Assembly (NCBI GenBank): GCA_022361195.1
Contig: JAKSBJ010000223.1
Span: forward strand, 1 to 64,000
Source of the DNA: Flavobacteriales bacterium
GTDB taxonomy: Bacteria; Bacteroidota; Bacteroidia; Flavobacteriales_D; Crocinitomicaceae
Direction: 5' to 3'
Length of the DNA: 64,000 nucleotides
Shown here: positions 1 to 8,377 of the stretch, in pieces
Layout of the letters: each line of letters begins with the position of its first letter
How positions within the stretch are numbered: the stretch's first letter is position 1
Notes under the pieces: generated by a model
What the model was told of the DNA's origin: nothing
Seen by the model: only the letters and a program-made list of their open reading frames with translations
Database searches by the model: none
Position numbers and translations under genes: made by a program

Positions 1-573
1 ACGATCTCCCGTTCCGGTATCACCCCATACGTCGCTCAAGATCTCTTCTCTTCTAAAAACCTTTTCAGGAATGCTCATTAAGAGTGCCAATAACTCAAAT
101 TCTTTTTTGGGTATAATGGTCTCTTTACCTTCTTGAAAAACTGAAAAACGCTCGGGATTAATACTAAGCCCAACCTCCGAGGTAGGTTCTTCATATTTGG
201 AAATTCGCTCCAACAGAACCTTTACTTTGTGCATCAGAATTTTGATTTTAACTGGCTTCACAACATAGTCGTCAGCCCCAGCTCGATACCCGGCAACTTG
301 TGAGTAATCTTCACCCCTGGCCGATAGAAAAATAATGAGGGTGTTTCGTAAAATAGCCTTCTTTCTCAACTGCTCACACACCTCAATCCCATCAATGTCT
401 GGCAACATCACATCCAATAAGATAATATGGGGACGTTTATTAATGGCTTGTTCAATCGCTGACTCCCCGTCATAAGCCTTTGAAACGCGCATTCCGGTCT
501 TTTCAAAATTGTACGCCAACATGTCCACGATGTCCTTTTCATCATCGACAATCAATATCTTTTTTCCCTCCAT
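1..573 (-). CDS. PhoB/OmpR-type response regulator, C-terminus cut by window edge
   Basis: Two-component transcription factor. The 191 visible residues start at the ATG at 573 with a receiver domain: acidic pair D10-D11, phospho-acceptor D54 in the ILLDVMLPD motif, and K106 in the VKPVK motif. A winged-helix DNA-binding domain begins near residue 130 and runs off the left edge. It is a close paralogue of the regulator at 10916-11605, sharing the RGEDYSQ(V/I)AG motif. No kinase gene lies in the window. The gene is divergent from the TonB receptor at 772, and the shared gap carries 11-bp TTAA repeats. This suggests that it, or its paralogue, is the phosphate regulator and may control itself. 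The family is clear; the phosphate role is inferred. Confidence 0.93.
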   Translation of the reverse strand, partial: MEGKKILIVDDEKDIVDMLAYNFEKTGMRVSKAYDGESAIEQAINKRPHIILLDVMLPDIDGIEVCEQLRKKAILRNTLIIFLSARGEDYSQVAGYRAGADDYVVKPVKIKILMHKVKVLLERISKYEEPTSEVGLSINPERFSVFQEGKETIIPKKEFELLALLMSIPEKVFRREEILSDVWGDTGTGDR

Positions 574-602
574 TTATCTTTAATTCTAATCAGTTGAGTT
601 GC

Positions 603-610
603 CAAAATTA
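603..610 (-). promoter_or_regulatory. Putative -7 box of the response regulator promoter
   Basis: On the minus strand this reads TAATTTTG, a match to the Bacteroidota -7 consensus TAnnTTTG. It lies 30 bp upstream of the ATG at 573. The TTAA repeat array at 633-701 begins directly upstream of it, which would allow autoregulation. Confidence 0.5.
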
Positions 611-630
611 TGGAGGATACTTTCATTAGA

Positions 631-704
631 CATTAAGGCTTTATTAATGCATAGTTAAGTTTTAAATTTTCCAATGTTAATTTAATATTAAGTCATCTTA
701 ACAT
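631..704. promoter_or_regulatory. Pho-box-like tandem 11-bp repeats
   Basis: TTAA cores start at 633, 644, 655, 677, 688 and 698, so successive cores are 11, 11, 22, 11 and 10 bp apart. The last repeat reads CTTAACAT. PhoP of Bacillus binds TTAACA-like repeats and cyanobacterial SphR binds CTTAACCT-like repeats, both with about an 11-bp period. The array sits between the divergent regulator at 573 and the TonB receptor at 772 and could act on both. Periodicity is seen directly; the identity of the binding protein is inferred. Confidence 0.65.
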
Positions 705-746
705 TTTGATAATCCTCTATTGCTTAATTGAAGAAAATCACTGACC

Positions 747-755
747 TACCTTTGC
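747..755 (+). promoter_or_regulatory. Promoter -7 box of the first TonB receptor
   Basis: TACCTTTGC matches TAnnTTTG, with a TTG at 728-730 sixteen bases upstream as a weak -33 element. Transcription should start near 761, so the in-frame TTG at 763 is an unlikely start codon and the ATG at 772 is preferred. The same 9-mer precedes the Na+/phosphate symporter at 13002, and in both cases a CTTAAC repeat lies 50 bp upstream. Confidence 0.6.
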
Positions 756-771
756 CAAAAAATTGGTAGAT

Positions 772-3699
772 ATGAAATCGATTGTTTTGTCAATGTTAAT
801 TTTTTGCTGTTCTGCAATGGTGCATGCAAACTCATTGATGGATGGTGCCGGAGACGGAACCGTTGAAGGAAAAGTCTTCAAATTGGAAAATGAACAACAA
901 CAACCATTGGGGTTTGTTTCTGTTTATGCCATTGAAGCGCAAGTTGGTACTAAAACAGATTTTGATGGTAATTACCGTCTATCTCTTCCGGCAGGAGACC
1001 ACCATATTATCTTTAGATCGGTAGGTTTGGTTGCTGACACCGTTTTGGTTCATATTACTTCTCAGGAAGTATTTAGTCAAAATATCGAGTTGAGAGATAA
1101 TAAGACCTTAAAGAAAGTTGAAGTCTTTAAGAAAAAAGACGTTGATGATCCAGGAGATGTTACTACCGCAAAAGAAACTCGTGAAGACGATAAGGTAACT
1201 ACTAAAAAAACTAAAAAACAAATTGAAGCAACTGGTTCAAGTGATTTGAGCGAAGCTGCTACTAAAATGACAGGACTTTCTACAGTTGGTTCTGTATTAT
1301 ATGTAAGAGGATTGGGGGACCGTTATAATACGGCTTACTTAAATGGACTTCCTGTTCCTTCACCAAACCCTGATTTTAGAGTTATTCCTTTAAGTACATT
1401 CCCAACTGACATTATTCGATCAGTTTCTGTATCTAAAGTAATGTCGGCTGAATTGTACGGAGATTTCTCAGGTGGTGCTTTCGATATCACAACTCGAAGC
1501 TATTATGAAAAACCAACTTTAAAAGTTTCACTTTCTACTGGAGTTAATACACAAACTACTTTCAAAAACTTTAAAACGTACAACGGAGGTAAATTTGATT
1601 ACTTTGGAATGGATGATGGAACGCGTTCTATCCCATCAGAAGTAATTGCGAATTCAAAACCTGGAGCCTATCCTGGAATTAATACTATCTTCCCAAATAG
1701 CTTATATGAATCTGTTGAAGGACAAACTACTCGTTTTAATGATAACTACAACTTCAACATTTTAAATAAAACAGCTCTTCCTAATTCAGGATTCTCAATT
1801 ACAGGTGGAAACTTCTTTCCTACTACTAAAGCAAAAGATAAATCGTCAGGAGTTGGATTCATCGCATTGTTAAATCACGATTATTCATCACGTTACTCTA
1901 ACGGATCAATCAAAAACATCAATGCTCAAAGTGAAGAAAGATTAAACTACGATTTTGAAAAGTGGAATGTGAGTACTTCTACAACAGGTTTATTAAGTCT
2001 TTATTTCAGAATTAATCCTGAGCACAACATCACCGTTAATTCATTGTATGTAAATACATCAAATGATGAAACTCGTGAAACCTGGGGATCACATTTTGAT
2101 TATGTAGATAAAATTTACTCACGAAGATTAACTTATGTACAAAGCTTCCTAAACTCAAATCAAATTATTGGAACGCATAAGTTCTTAAACCATAAAGATG
2201 ATAAGAACTTTAGCCGTTTAATTGTTGATTGGAGAGGATCATACAGTTTAACTGGAAGCCAGGAGCCTGACAGAAGACAATTTGTTGCTTTTTACAGCGA
2301 AGGTGAAGAAAATGATACTGAGCATTATACGCTTAACTTCATTGACAGAAATGAAAACCACCGTTTCTTTAGTCAATTAAAAGAAACTGAAATTGCTGCT
2401 AAAGGAAATATCAAATTTGTTTTGAAATACAATGAGGAGAAAAACAAATATGGTTCGGTAAAAGCAGAAGAGATCATTAGTATGAATGTTGGAGTTGATT
2501 ACAAGAACAAAGTAAGAGATTTTGACTACAAACAATTTAACTATGTAGTGAACCAGGTAGCACAAGACAATGTAGATAACATTAATATTTATGACATTGA
2601 TGCTTACTTAAACTCGGAGGTTCATGATGAAGGTGGTTTCTACATTCAGGAAGTAGCTAACTTTGGTTCTTCTTATCGTGCAGACTTGTTGGTGAGTAGC
2701 TTCTATGGTAACTTAAAAATGAAATTTGGGAAATTGGAAATTATTCCTGGAGTTCGTTACGAAAGCGCTTATCAGTCGGTAACTAACCGTAACCAACAAT
2801 CGCCAAGTGATATTGACCGTACTGTAGTAGAACAAGGAAGTTTATTACCAAGCTTCATCTCTAAATTACAAATGGGAGAAAAGAACTTAATGCGTTTTGT
2901 ATTTAGTAAAACGCTAACTCGTCCTAAATTCAACGAATTGGCTCCATTCCAGTACACTTTATATTTCGCTGGTGCTAAAGCTCAAGGAAATCCTGAATTA
3001 CAAAACGGATCTAACTACAACTTTGATGTACGTTACGAGCGTTATCCTAAACCAGGAGAGATGATCACTGTTGGAGCATTCTATAAATATTTAGATTCTC
3101 CTATCGAGCAAACACAATTAGCAACTGCCAGTGGACAGTTAATGAGTTTTGCTAATGCAGATGTTGCTCATGCTGCTGGAATTGAGTTTGAATATGTACG
3201 TAGCTTATCATTCTTGGTAAGTAAGGCAAAAAGAGATAGCTCTGCTTTAAAATACTTCGGATTAGGTTTCAATGCAGCTTATATGTTTACACAAGTTAGA
3301 ATTGATACTACACAAGGTGGAACAATCAACACGAATAACATTCGTCCACTAGAAGGAGCATCACCTTACTTAATCAACTTTGATATTCGTTACGAAAGAG
3401 ATTTTAAAGAAGCAAAGAAAAAATACTTAGTAGCTCTTGCTTATAATGTATTTGGTCCAAGACTTTTCTCAGTGGGTAGTAACGGAATTGGAGATCAATA
3501 TGCTCTTCCAGTAAACACTTTAAACTTTATTGCCAAAGTTGAGTTCAATAAAAAACTAAGCATTGGTTTAAAAGCTAAGAACTTGCTTAACCCAAATATC
3601 AAAATTGTACAAGAAGATCGTGTAAATGACGGTTACCTCAACGTAAGCGAATTCCGAAGAGGTATTGATTTAAGCTTCTCGGTTGGGTACAGCTTCTAA
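772..3699 (+). CDS. TonB-dependent outer-membrane receptor 1, putative phosphate-stress uptake
   Basis: Energy-coupled outer-membrane transporter of 975 residues. A signal peptide (about residues 1-22) is followed by a carboxypeptidase-regulatory-like beta-sandwich (about 33-115), a charged linker rich in Lys and Asp, a plug domain with the YVRGLGDRY motif, and a beta-barrel ending in an aromatic-rich strand with terminal Phe. The ATG at 772 is chosen because the TTG at 763 would lie at the predicted transcript start. A second receptor of the same subfamily lies at 5229, and a lipoprotein follows each one. Tandem Pho-like boxes upstream suggest induction by phosphate starvation, so the substrate may be an organophosphate or a phosphate chelate. 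The substrate is not shown by the sequence. Confidence 0.93.
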   Translation: MKSIVLSMLIFCCSAMVHANSLMDGAGDGTVEGKVFKLENEQQQPLGFVSVYAIEAQVGTKTDFDGNYRLSLPAGDHHIIFRSVGLVADTVLVHITSQEVFSQNIELRDNKTLKKVEVFKKKDVDDPGDVTTAKETREDDKVTTKKTKKQIEATGSSDLSEAATKMTGLSTVGSVLYVRGLGDRYNTAYLNGLPVPSPNPDFRVIPLSTFPTDIIRSVSVSKVMSAELYGDFSGGAFDITTRSYYEKPTLKVSLSTGVNTQTTFKNFKTYNGGKFDYFGMDDGTRSIPSEVIANSKPGAYPGINTIFPNSLYESVEGQTTRFNDNYNFNILNKTALPNSGFSITGGNFFPTTKAKDKSSGVGFIALLNHDYSSRYSNGSIKNINAQSEERLNYDFEKWNVSTSTTGLLSLYFRINPEHNITVNSLYVNTSNDETRETWGSHFDYVDKIYSRRLTYVQSFLNSNQIIGTHKFLNHKDDKNFSRLIVDWRGSYSLTGSQEPDRRQFVAFYSEGEENDTEHYTLNFIDRNENHRFFSQLKETEIAAKGNIKFVLKYNEEKNKYGSVKAEEIISMNVGVDYKNKVRDFDYKQFNYVVNQVAQDNVDNINIYDIDAYLNSEVHDEGGFYIQEVANFGSSYRADLLVSSFYGNLKMKFGKLEIIPGVRYESAYQSVTNRNQQSPSDIDRTVVEQGSLLPSFISKLQMGEKNLMRFVFSKTLTRPKFNELAPFQYTLYFAGAKAQGNPELQNGSNYNFDVRYERYPKPGEMITVGAFYKYLDSPIEQTQLATASGQLMSFANADVAHAAGIEFEYVRSLSFLVSKAKRDSSALKYFGLGFNAAYMFTQVRIDTTQGGTINTNNIRPLEGASPYLINFDIRYERDFKEAKKKYLVALAYNVFGPRLFSVGSNGIGDQYALPVNTLNFIAKVEFNKKLSIGLKAKNLLNPNIKIVQEDRVNDGYLNVSEFRRGIDLSFSVGYSF

Positions 3700-3726
3700 A
3701 ACAGACAATACATACACATTATATAT

Positions 3727-3748
3727 AAGGGCCTTCGGGCCCTTTTTT
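3727..3748 (+). terminator. Rho-independent terminator after receptor 1
   Basis: A 7-bp stem (AAGGGCC / GGCCCTT) with a TTCG tetraloop is followed by a T run. It separates receptor 1 from the lipoprotein that follows, which has its own promoter. Confidence 0.85.
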
Positions 3749-3763
3749 CATTTATGAACTCAA

Positions 3764-3853
3764 TGTTAAGTTGAGTTTTAAATTTTTTAATGTACTTCTA
3801 ACAAACATATAACCCCAGCGTAATTGTCCCTTAATCCCTCCGCTAGATATTTG
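3764..3853 (+). promoter_or_regulatory. Pho-box-like array and promoter of lipoprotein 1
   Basis: Cores of the form nTAA fall at 3766 (TTAAG), 3787, 3798, 3809, 3820 and 3831 (CTTAATCC), with an 11-bp period from 3787 onward. The last repeat ends just before GATATTTG (3846-3853), a near match to the -7 box with G for the first T. The same arrangement occurs upstream of lipoprotein 2: four repeats, then 6 bp, then GATATTTG. The predicted leader is about 39 nt. Confidence 0.6.
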
Positions 3854-3897
3854 TACCAACAAAAATTAATTCTAAATAATTAAACGAAACAAAAAAA

Positions 3898-5127
3898 ATG
3901 AAAACTTCAATATTTTCAATAATGCTGTTGGCTGGAGGTTTGGCATTTGTCAATACTTCATGTAAAAAAGGTTGTACTGATCCTGATGCATTAAACTACG
4001 ATGCTGATGCAAAGAAGGACGATGAGTCATGCGTTTTCCCACCGGTTGACACAACTGATGAGAATATCGTTAATGTTACTTCTAACATTACTTCTAACAC
4101 AACTTGGGAAACTGGTAAGTGTTATGTATTAACTACTCGTATTGCTGTTACTTCTGGAGCTACTTTAACTATTGAGCCAGGTGTAATCGTAAAAGGTGAA
4201 GCTGGTTCAGGAGCTAACGCTACTGCTTTAATCATCGCTCAAGGAGCTAAGATCATGGCTGAAGGAACTGCTACTCAACCTATCATCTTCACTTCTGTTG
4301 CTGATAAAATTCAACCAGGACAAATTGCTTCACCAAACTTATCTACTGACTTAGATGGTCTTTGGGGAGGTCTTATCATCTTAGGAAAAGCTCCTATCTC
4401 TGCTGATGCTGCTTCAGTTCAGATCGAAGGTATTCCACCATCAGATGCTAACGGACTTTACGGAGGATCAGAAGCTGCTGATAACTCAGGTGTTCTTAAA
4501 TATGTATCTATCCGTCACGGTGGAGCTAACATCGGAGAAGGAAACGAAATCAACGGTCTTACTTTAGGAGGTGTTGGTTCTGGAACTACTATCTCTTACG
4601 TAGAGGTTATCGCTAACCAAGATGATGGAATCGAGTTCTTCGGTGGAACTGTTGACGTATCTAACGCAGTTGTTTGGAACGCTGGTGACGATGCTTTAGA
4701 CACTGACCAATCATGGGCTGGTACTTGTTCAAACTTCATCGTTATCAACCCAGGTGACGAATGTATGGAGTTAGATGGTGCTGAAGGTGCAATGGAAGCT
4801 ACTCACACTTTCGTAAACGGATCAATGTCTGCTGATAAAGGTGATGGATTGGTTGATTTGGATGATAACACTATCTGTGATCTTTCAAACATCTACTTCT
4901 TCAACTTATCTGCTGGACAAGATTTCGATCTTAACCCTGCTGGATTGTCTTTAGCTACTTGTCAAGCTACAATCCCTGACGGAGAAGCTGTAACTGATTA
5001 CTTCACTGACGGAACTGATGCTGCTGTTACTACTGTAGCTGCTGGAGCCAACACTGTAGGTGTAGATGTATCTGCATTCAACACTTGGTCTTGGGCTGCT
5101 ATCGACGGAGCTTTATCAGACTTCTAA
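3898..5127 (+). CDS. Beta-helix surface lipoprotein 1 with a Cys-rich module
   Basis: A 409-residue lipoprotein. The signal peptide ends at a lipobox with C22. Next comes a short acidic module with a GCTDP start and an ESC end, a Cys-rich unit common in marine Bacteroidota surface proteins. The remainder is parallel-beta-helix-like (GATLTIEPG, AQGAKIMAEG, GVGSGTTI, DDGIEFFGG repeats). Close homologues are often labelled multidrug transporter in databases, but nothing here resembles a transporter. It lies between two TonB receptors and is probably their surface-exposed partner. Codon use is strongly skewed to ATC, AAC, TTC, GCT and ACT, unlike its neighbours, which points to very high expression. 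Exact function is unknown. Confidence 0.88.
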   Translation: MKTSIFSIMLLAGGLAFVNTSCKKGCTDPDALNYDADAKKDDESCVFPPVDTTDENIVNVTSNITSNTTWETGKCYVLTTRIAVTSGATLTIEPGVIVKGEAGSGANATALIIAQGAKIMAEGTATQPIIFTSVADKIQPGQIASPNLSTDLDGLWGGLIILGKAPISADAASVQIEGIPPSDANGLYGGSEAADNSGVLKYVSIRHGGANIGEGNEINGLTLGGVGSGTTISYVEVIANQDDGIEFFGGTVDVSNAVVWNAGDDALDTDQSWAGTCSNFIVINPGDECMELDGAEGAMEATHTFVNGSMSADKGDGLVDLDDNTICDLSNIYFFNLSAGQDFDLNPAGLSLATCQATIPDGEAVTDYFTDGTDAAVTTVAAGANTVGVDVSAFNTWSWAAIDGALSDF

Positions 5128-5156
5128 GAAGAGACAAAATATTAAATGAACGAGGA

Positions 5157-5194
5157 AACTCGCAGGTTGACAAATTGGATTCCTGCGAGTTTTT
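5157..5194 (+). terminator. Terminator or attenuator between lipoprotein 1 and receptor 2
   Basis: A perfect 10-bp stem (AACTCGCAGG / CCTGCGAGTT) with a 15-nt loop is followed by T residues. No clear promoter lies between it and the next ATG at 5229, so receptor 2 may depend on read-through. That would give much lipoprotein and little receptor from one transcript. Confidence 0.75.
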
Positions 5195-5228
5195 CAGCTA
5201 ATAAAAGCTACTTAATAGTAATAAAACG

Positions 5229-8138
5229 ATGAATATGAAGTCTATACTAAATCTATGCATGAAGCTCTTTTTTGTGCTTCTAAGTTGTTCTTCAACCTTC
5301 GCTCAAGACCAGGATGGATATATTCGAGGAACTGTTTTTGACGGAACTTCGGGAGAGACAATCCCAATGGCGAAAGTTTATGTAAGCGGAACTCAATACA
5401 GAGCTAAAACGGATCTGGATGGAAAAATGAACATCAAAATTCCGGCCGGTACTTACGAACTTAAGATTGCCGCTTTGTTGAAAGACACAATGACCATTAC
5501 AGGGGTTGAAGTAAAGGCAGGAGAAGCAACTGTGCTAGATGATATCGTTATGACCGATAGTAGCAACACCTTTGACGTCGTTATTGTCGACGCAGAACGC
5601 ATCACCAACACAGAAAATGCAATGCTAAACATCCGTAGGATGTCTTCTCATCCTATTGATGCAATTACATCGGAGCAATTTAGAAAAACTGGTGACCCAA
5701 CAGCTGCAGGAGCCCTTAAAAGAGTTCCGGGAGTTTCCCTTGCAGGTGGAAAATACATCTATGTAAGAGGATTGGGTGACCGCTATAACAAAACCACTTT
5801 AAACGGAACGGATATTCCAGGTTTGGATCCGGACAGAAACTCCATTCAAATGGACATCTTCCCTACTTCTGTTTTAGGAAATATTGTGGTTCATAAATCC
5901 TTTGTAGCCGAACTTCCTGCCGATTTCACGGGAGGAGTGGTTGACATAGGTTTAAAAAGTTTCCCAGATAAAAGAAACAGAGGAATTTCAGTTGGATTGG
6001 GATACAATCCTTCTTTCCACTTTCAAAGTGATTATTTAACTTATGATGGTGGTAAACTGGATTTTTTAGGTTTTGACGACGGAACACGTAAAATTCCAGT
6101 TGAAACTTATATTCCTTTCTTCTCTGAAGCTGTAAGTGATCCTAACGGACAAGACGGACAGCGTTACAAACAAATCCTCGAAAGCTTTAATCCTACTTTG
6201 GCTGCCTACGAAACACGCAGTTTAATGGACTTTAGTATAGGAGGTTCTTTTGGGAATCAAATCAAGAAAAAGAAAGTTACTCTCGGTTACAATACCGTAA
6301 TTTCATATAAAAACAGTACTGACTTTTACCGTGAAGCTCAATTCAGCCGATATGGTTTATCGGGTGATGCCAGCGAAACAGAAATGCAGGAACGTGAATT
6401 GCAAGTTGGTAAATATGGTGCCAACAATGTTTTATTAAGTGGTTTGGTTGGTTTTGCCATCAAAACACAAAAAACAAAAATGTCATTAAACGTTCTTCAT
6501 TTACAAAATGGTGAATCAAAAGCCGGTATTTTCGATTATTCAAATGCTGATCAGGGAGCTATTTTTTACGGATTCCAACACAACCTGGAGTACAGCCAAC
6601 GATCGTTGACAAATGTTATGCTTAATGCTAAACATCGTTTTGCTGAAACAGGATGGGAATTTGAATGGAAAGTTTCTCCTACACTCTCTCTAATCACTGA
6701 CCCGGATATCCGATTTACTCGTTACGAAAATCGTGATGGAGATTTCTGGATTTCGACAGAAACAGGATTCCCTGAGCGAATTTGGCGTGAATTACAAGAA
6801 CAAAGCATTAACGGTGTTGCACATGCTACCAAAGAATTTAAATTCGCTAAACGTAAAGCGAAATTCAAATTTGGTGGAGGTCATACTTATAAGCAAAGAG
6901 ATTTTGTTGTTCGAAACTTTGCTTTAAACATCAGAAACGTTCCTTTAACTGGAGATCCTAATGAATTGTTTTTACCAGAAAATATTTGGCCATTACATGG
7001 AGATCCAACTTCGGGAACAACGTACGAAGCTTCGTTCCTACCATCTAACCCTAATCAATTTAGCGCTAACATTCAAAACACAGCAGCTTATGTTGCTACT
7101 GAAATTAGCCCACTTAAAAAAGTAAGAGCGATTATTGGGGTGAGAGTTGAAAACTATGTTCAACGTTACACTGGTCAGGATCAATTAGGTGTAAATGTTT
7201 TGGATAATGACAAAGTATTAAATGATTTGGGGATTTTCCCATCAGCTAACTTTGTTTATACTATTAGTGATATTCAAAACTTACGCTTTTCTTACGGAAA
7301 AACAGTTGCTCGACCTTCGTTCAAAGAGCTATCGTATGCTGAGATTTACGATCCAATTACCGGACGTATCTTCGTTGGTGGTTTATTCCGTGATGCCAAT
7401 GACCTGGCAGGAGTTGAATACTGGGATGGAAACTTGACCAAAACCGATATTCATAACTTTGATGTGCGTTGGGAAATATTCCCATCAAGAGGACAAACAA
7501 TCTCTTTTAGTGCATTCTATAAAAAGTTCTTTAACCCAATTGAAATTGTTCAATTTGCTACCCAAGCTGGTTCTTACCAACCAAGAAACGTAGGAGATGG
7601 ACAAGTAATTGGAGGAGAAATTGAGATTCGCCAAAGTCTTAAAGTCTTAGCAAAATCATTAGAGGACTTTACCTTTAACTTGAATGTGACTTTAACTGAA
7701 TCAAGAATTGAGTTTAGCCAAACAGAATACGATAGCCGTGTTGAGAATGCCAGGGAAGGACAAACAATTGGTCAGTACAGAGACATGGCCGGTCAGGCTC
7801 CTTATGTCATCAACAGTGGATTGTCATACAACGGTGGTGAAAAAGGATTCTGGCAGGGATTAGAAGCGGGTATCTTCTATAACGTTCAAGGACCAACTTT
7901 ACAATTTGTAGGTATCGTTGACCGACCTGATATTTACTCGGTACCTTTCCATAGTTTGAACTTCAATGCGAACAAAACTTTTGGAAAAGACGGTAAGTTC
8001 AGACTTGGATTTAAAGTATCCAATATCTTAAACGATGATAAAGAAGCCGTATTTAAATCATTCCAGGCTTCTGATCAATACTTCTCAAGATTATCTCCTG
8101 GAACTTCAATGAGCTTAAAGTTCAGCATGAATTTCTAA
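5229..8138 (+). CDS. TonB-dependent outer-membrane receptor 2
   Basis: A 969-residue receptor of the same subfamily as receptor 1. It has a signal peptide (about residues 1-25, cleaved after TFA-Q), a carboxypeptidase-regulatory-like domain (about 30-110), a plug with the identical YVRGLGDRYN motif, and a barrel whose final strand ends in FSMNF. The plug loops differ clearly from receptor 1 (LDPDRNSIQMDIFP against PNPDFRVIPLSTFP), so the two may accept different ligands. The gene follows lipoprotein 1 by about 100 bp with a hairpin between and no obvious promoter. It is followed by strong terminators and then lipoprotein 2. An alternative start is the ATG two codons in. Confidence 0.92.
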   Translation: MNMKSILNLCMKLFFVLLSCSSTFAQDQDGYIRGTVFDGTSGETIPMAKVYVSGTQYRAKTDLDGKMNIKIPAGTYELKIAALLKDTMTITGVEVKAGEATVLDDIVMTDSSNTFDVVIVDAERITNTENAMLNIRRMSSHPIDAITSEQFRKTGDPTAAGALKRVPGVSLAGGKYIYVRGLGDRYNKTTLNGTDIPGLDPDRNSIQMDIFPTSVLGNIVVHKSFVAELPADFTGGVVDIGLKSFPDKRNRGISVGLGYNPSFHFQSDYLTYDGGKLDFLGFDDGTRKIPVETYIPFFSEAVSDPNGQDGQRYKQILESFNPTLAAYETRSLMDFSIGGSFGNQIKKKKVTLGYNTVISYKNSTDFYREAQFSRYGLSGDASETEMQERELQVGKYGANNVLLSGLVGFAIKTQKTKMSLNVLHLQNGESKAGIFDYSNADQGAIFYGFQHNLEYSQRSLTNVMLNAKHRFAETGWEFEWKVSPTLSLITDPDIRFTRYENRDGDFWISTETGFPERIWRELQEQSINGVAHATKEFKFAKRKAKFKFGGGHTYKQRDFVVRNFALNIRNVPLTGDPNELFLPENIWPLHGDPTSGTTYEASFLPSNPNQFSANIQNTAAYVATEISPLKKVRAIIGVRVENYVQRYTGQDQLGVNVLDNDKVLNDLGIFPSANFVYTISDIQNLRFSYGKTVARPSFKELSYAEIYDPITGRIFVGGLFRDANDLAGVEYWDGNLTKTDIHNFDVRWEIFPSRGQTISFSAFYKKFFNPIEIVQFATQAGSYQPRNVGDGQVIGGEIEIRQSLKVLAKSLEDFTFNLNVTLTESRIEFSQTEYDSRVENAREGQTIGQYRDMAGQAPYVINSGLSYNGGEKGFWQGLEAGIFYNVQGPTLQFVGIVDRPDIYSVPFHSLNFNANKTFGKDGKFRLGFKVSNILNDDKEAVFKSFQASDQYFSRLSPGTSMSLKFSMNF

Positions 8139-8141
8139 GAT

Positions 8142-8193
8142 AACTATCTGATAAGATAGTTAAAACTCATGGGTATTACCCATGAGTTTTTTT
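8142..8193 (+). terminator. Tandem hairpins terminating receptor 2
   Basis: A 7-bp hairpin (AACTATC / GATAGTT, 8142-8161) is followed by a perfect 12-bp stem (8162-8173 with 8179-8190), loop TATTA, and a run of seven or more T. The second hairpin is a textbook intrinsic terminator. Confidence 0.88.
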
Positions 8194-8227
8194 GTGCCAT
8201 AAATCAGCTTTTTTTACCCCCGATTAA

Positions 8228-8342
8228 TATTAAGTTTTTGTTAAGCTCGATTCTACAACTGTAAATCAGTAGTTTACGATTCAAGATTAATAAACAATAA
8301 ATGTTGCAATAACTTTTGCTTAACATAGAGAGCGGATATTTG
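8228..8342 (+). promoter_or_regulatory. Pho-box-like repeats and promoter of lipoprotein 2
   Basis: TTAAG repeats at 8230 and 8241 are 11 bp apart. A second block has nTAA cores at 8287, 8297, 8309 and 8320, the last reading CTTAACAT. The promoter is GATATTTG at 8335-8342, with TTTG at 8315-8318 as a possible -33. The block from 8285 to 8342 matches the spacing seen at 3796-3853 upstream of lipoprotein 1: repeats at 15, 26, about 37 and 48 bp before the -7 box. The predicted leader is about 36 nt. Confidence 0.6.
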
Positions 8343-8377
8343 CAACGAGTAAATAAAAAATTAATCTTTCTAAGAAA

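Noticed and set aside
763-771. TTG start for TonB receptor 1
   Set aside because: The TTG sits at the predicted transcription start, 8 bp after the -7 box; the ATG at 772 begins the signal peptide directly.
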